Shown one piece after another: positions 61,525-64,000 of a stretch of DNA of 64,000 bases. Source of the DNA: Cinclus cinclus. Lineage: Eukaryota > Chordata > Aves > Passeriformes > Cinclidae. The first letter of the stretch is position 1; each line of letters begins with the position of its first letter. Under the pieces are notes generated by a model. That model was given only the letters and a program-made list of their open reading frames with translations, was not told the DNA's origin and did not search any database. Location: positions 48,561,797 through 48,625,796 of the forward strand of contig NC_085046.1 in assembly GCF_963662255.1 (NCBI RefSeq), read 5' to 3'. Both the position numbers and the translations under genes were made by a program.

Positions 61525-62088
61525 TGTTATAAATGAGAAACAAAGTGTCGATATTTAACAAAATTTTGATTGCTTTATTTGATATTGACAGAGCAAGCAG
61601 TGCTGGGGAACATGAGGGGTCACTGCCCACTCCACGCTCCGTCAAACTTTGGTTTGCAGCTCCTTTTTATAGTATGGTTTTCCTTGTAGTCTCCGGACCG
61701 TTTGTCAAGTAGCCACATGGTCTTGGTAGATAAGGAACAGTAGACATGGGGGGTCTGGTCTTAACAGATAGGTAGCGATTGATTACACCAAGGCAGGAAA
61801 TCTGGTATTGATTGCAAAATCTTTCCAGTTGCAATTGATTTCACAAAGGCAGGAAATCTGATTTTGCAATATCTTTCAGGCTGTGTGAAACCCCTGTTTT
61901 ACAAACTGGTATCAAATACAATTTACTAAAAACCACAATATTCATAAGAGGGGGATTGAAACAGAATGATTTAATCATATGTATTTTTCTCTATCTAATA
62001 TCCATGCTTCATTTCAGACCTAAGTATTCTGGTTTATACAAACTGCAATACTTTTATCATTAACACGAATCTTTTATCAATTATCACA
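61525..62088 (-). repeat. 5' LTR of the class I provirus
   Basis: A 564-bp direct repeat of 55374-55937 with about 10 single-base differences and no length difference. The minus-strand start is TGTGATAATTG. Confidence 0.95.
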
Positions 62089-62381
62089 CTCTCAACATCC
62101 AGGGTTCTTTCTTTTCCACATCACAAGCCTAACTTGATTAAAACTGTGAGAAAACTGTGTGACGTGTGAGGCCAGAAGCATGTTTTCAATTCCTATTCGT
62201 CCTAATTCATGTGCATCTGTGAGGTCACTGTTCTGTAGGTGTCTACAACACATCTCTTATAGGCATCTTCTCAAATTGAATGGTCGACATAAGCAAGGCT
62301 GGCTGTCAGACACATGCTTGCCTAATATTTTTATTTTGGAGTAAGTCTAATAAAAGTCAAGCCTCACCTGAAAGCCTTTTC
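62089..62381 (-). other. Putative 3' UTR and downstream DNA of the right-end gene
   Basis: Downstream (minus strand) of the putative last coding exon. An AATAAA is present on the minus strand at 62330-62335, 47 bp after the stop codon, followed by ordinary sequence up to the provirus. No other feature. Confidence 0.35.
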
Positions 62382-62476
62382 TTACTTCTTTGTGTTTAAA
62401 AGGCGTTGCTGGCCTTCATGCTTGGTGATGATGTCATAAAGAAGCTGCACAAAGCTGTTGGAATCAGGGAATATGC
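62382..62476 (-). CDS. Putative last coding exon of an unidentified host gene
   Basis: On the minus strand a pyrimidine-containing acceptor (ttttccctctag) ends at 62477. It is followed by two bases completing a split codon and 30 codons to TAA at 62382-62384. The peptide (starting IFPDSNSFVQLLYDIITKHE) looks like a folded, helical protein end. A canonical polyadenylation signal lies at 62330-62335. The required phase (two bases at the exon start) matches the one base left over at the end of the upstream candidate exon (63056). I do not recognise the family; the FPDxxxF wording recalls helical-repeat proteins but is not enough to name one. The exon is too short to be certain. Confidence 0.4.
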
Positions 62477-63055
62477 CTAGAGGGAAAATTATTCCTCTTT
62501 AAGAGACTAAGGCTGCCATTAAAGCAGGAGTATAAGCCATTACAGAATGTCTGCACCTTATAAAAGGAGAAGGCTTTTTAAAGTGGGAGGGTTATAAAGA
62601 TTTTTGCTCCTTAAAGTGCAGCAGTGGAGTGAATTCTGCTTACTAATATTATTAAGACAACCATATGAGAACTTTTCTTACCCAGATGACTGATGAAAAC
62701 TAAATTTCTTGGAGTTTGACTCATTCATTACCCACTGTGCCATGTGAATGCACATGTGTTGGAGGTATTAGCATACTTTCACACCTGTTCTGCCATGGAA
62801 CTCAAATTGCTCTTTAGGGAGATTTATACAGTTACAGAAATACATCAAAACCTGTGCAGCCCCAAACCTTCATATTGCATTCCAAATTGCCCCTTTAGAG
62901 ATCCAAAGAGATTTAAAAAAATAAAAAAACCTCTCAGTGTTTGCCATGTCCACTGACTGTGCATTCCCATAAGGGGAAGAATGTGTTCATCTTATATCAG
63001 TTTCAATAACTGGATGGCAGCACTGGCCACAACACCCAGATTATAAGATACTGAC
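62477..63055 (-). other. Putative intron between the last two exons
   Basis: AT-rich, no coding-like frame. The acceptor at its 3' end is good; the donor at its 5' end (aca|gtcagt) is weak. Confidence 0.3.
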
Positions 63056-63127
63056 TGTCAGGTTTCATTGCATTAGCCAGGCAGTCACTAATATGGAGGA
63101 TGATGTTCAGCCTTCCAGCATCCTCAT

Positions 63128-63958
63128 TGTTGGGGGTTGTTTTTTCCTCTCTGCCTGTGGAATTTTTTTCCTGTTGACATGATAAGTAGCACTGATGGCT
63201 AGGTTCTTGGGACCCTGAGATGGGGGAGGGAGAGCCTTTCTGGTTTTTTGCGAGTTTCTCTTGGGTGAGGGGTGTGAGCGGGGTGGTATGGGGGGCAGGG
63301 AAAGGGGGGAACACCGTGAGATCCAAAGCAGGTAAAGGGTGGGAAGGGTGCAGTTGCTGGCACTCACTCGCTTTTGGCTCGAGGAGGAGGAAGGCCACTG
63401 GAAAACCATGCCCCGCCATCCCAACACTGTGAGCTGCCTCTTCTGGTGTTGGACCCTGCAGTCCTACCAGGATGCTCTCCTGCTTCAGTTTCCTATCACC
63501 AAGCATCCTGTTAGAGCACTGGGACCGACACTGCTCCAAGGATTCGTGAGAAGAATCTTTCCTCCATCCCTTCCCATCTGGGACACAGCCACCATTACGC
63601 CCAGTACCCCTGCAGCTGTGGGATCACCACATCTGCCCCCTGTCCACTGGGAACCTGCCAGAGCTCACTGCCAGCTGTGATGGCAACTGCACCACATGGG
63701 AAAGTGCCTACAACCAAAAGAAACGTTACTGGGTTCCTCTTCTGTTTGTCATTAATTTCATTGTTGTTGTTGTTGTTGTTTTGTTTTGTCTTGTTATATA
63801 TATTAGTAAAAAACTGTTATTCCTATTCCCATATCTTTGCCTGAGAGCCCCGTAATTTCAAAATTATACTAATTCAGAGGGAGGGATTTTACTTTCTCCA
63901 TTTCGAGGGAAGGCCCTGCTTATTCCCTAGCACACACCTGTCCTTTCAAACCAGGACA
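63128..63958 (+). mobile_element. Solo LTR, ERV-L-like family, in putative exon
   Basis: An 831-bp LTR starting TGTTGGGGGTTG and ending AACCAGGACA. It has the family block 'aaactgttattcctattccc' at about 63811 and a (TTG)n repeat at about 63762-63780. Flanks are ctcat (63123-63127) and ctcgc (63959-63963), a 3-of-5 match interpretable as a diverged 5-bp duplication. It is the same subfamily as the 3' LTR remnant at 37018-37316. Confidence 0.88.
63762..63780. repeat. (TTG)n microsatellite inside LTR
   Basis: Five to six TTG units within the U3/R part of the LTR, expanded relative to the related copies at 32.8 and 54.05 kb. Confidence 0.85.
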
Positions 63959-64000
63959 CTCGCAAAAGCATGTTTTGTTTAGCCTGGTTACATCAACCAC

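Larger units (their letters stand above)
55374..62088 (-). mobile_element. Class I (gammaretrovirus-like) provirus, internally deleted
   Basis: A complete-ended provirus on the minus strand. It has a 5' LTR at 61525-62088, primer-binding site 61504-61521, gag (about 60700-59830), pol (about 59804-58359), env (57725-55961), a polypurine tract and a 3' LTR at 55374-55937. Comparing the two 564-bp LTRs by eye gives about 10 differences (near 1.8%), so it is fairly young. The interior is much shorter than a full gammaretrovirus-like genome because of in-element deletions. A solo ERV-L LTR lies in env. No matching flanking duplication was found (left flank ccaat, right flank ctctc). Confidence 0.92.
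63056..64000 (-). pseudogene. Putative penultimate exon split by an LTR, partial
   Basis: Minus-strand coding-like sequence in two pieces, 64000-63959 (14 codons, extending beyond the window) and 63127-63056, separated by the LTR at 63128-63958. The frame is open across both pieces only when the LTR and one 5-bp target copy are discounted. Simply skipping the LTR gives a stop within seven codons. The downstream piece (GRLNIILHISDCLANAMKPD) is protein-like and ends with one base of a codon, matching the phase of the last exon. As it stands, the upstream frame enters the LTR and meets TAA at 63920-63922 after 12 codons. Listed as disrupted; gene identity unknown. Confidence 0.4.

Overview
The window is vertebrate nuclear DNA and almost certainly avian, probably a songbird. 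The evidence is several 5'-truncated CR1 LINEs in both orientations, a class III (ERV-L-like) LTR family present in six copies with 5-bp target duplications, a class II-type solo LTR with a 6-bp duplication, and a class I (gammaretrovirus-like) provirus. The unique sequence is AT-rich, with A- and T-runs and small microsatellites. No bacterial-type operons, tRNA or rRNA genes, or CRISPR arrays were seen. Most open frames in the first 53 kb look like chance frames in intergenic DNA.

Layout. 1-20 kb: AT-rich intergenic DNA with CR1 copies at 1.1-1.6 and 11.5-12.2 kb, a class II-type solo LTR at 3.35-3.86 kb, and a candidate conserved enhancer at 10.1-10.5 kb ending in a perfect CRE palindrome. 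20.6-21.7 kb: a possible LTR and a minus-strand CR1. 21.7-32.2 kb: unique DNA with simple repeats. 32.25-37.3 kb: an ERV-L solo LTR, then a decayed ERV-L internal region (gag, protease, RT, RNase H, start of integrase) joined to a 3' LTR remnant. 38.57 kb: two overlapping RFX X-box palindromes. 40.65-41.36 kb: a minus-strand ERV-L solo LTR, followed by a possible exon at 41.7-41.9 kb. 42-53 kb: unique DNA with small CR1 relics. 53-54.4 kb: a CR1 split by an ERV-L LTR. 55.37-62.09 kb: a minus-strand class I provirus with two 564-bp LTRs, a primer-binding site and a polypurine tract. It has badly deleted gag and pol, and its env is split by another ERV-L solo LTR.

Right edge, 62.38-64.0 kb: the best host-gene signal. 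Minus-strand sequence looks like the last two coding exons of an unidentified gene. A solo ERV-L LTR (63128-63958) sits inside the penultimate exon, and the host frame runs through only if the LTR and one 5-bp target copy are discounted. The gene continues beyond the window.

Nothing here works as a co-ordinated pathway. The window records repeated retroelement insertion, including two clear nested insertions, into gene-poor DNA beside the 3' end of a putative gene. Family assignments rest on reading motifs by eye; no database search was possible.
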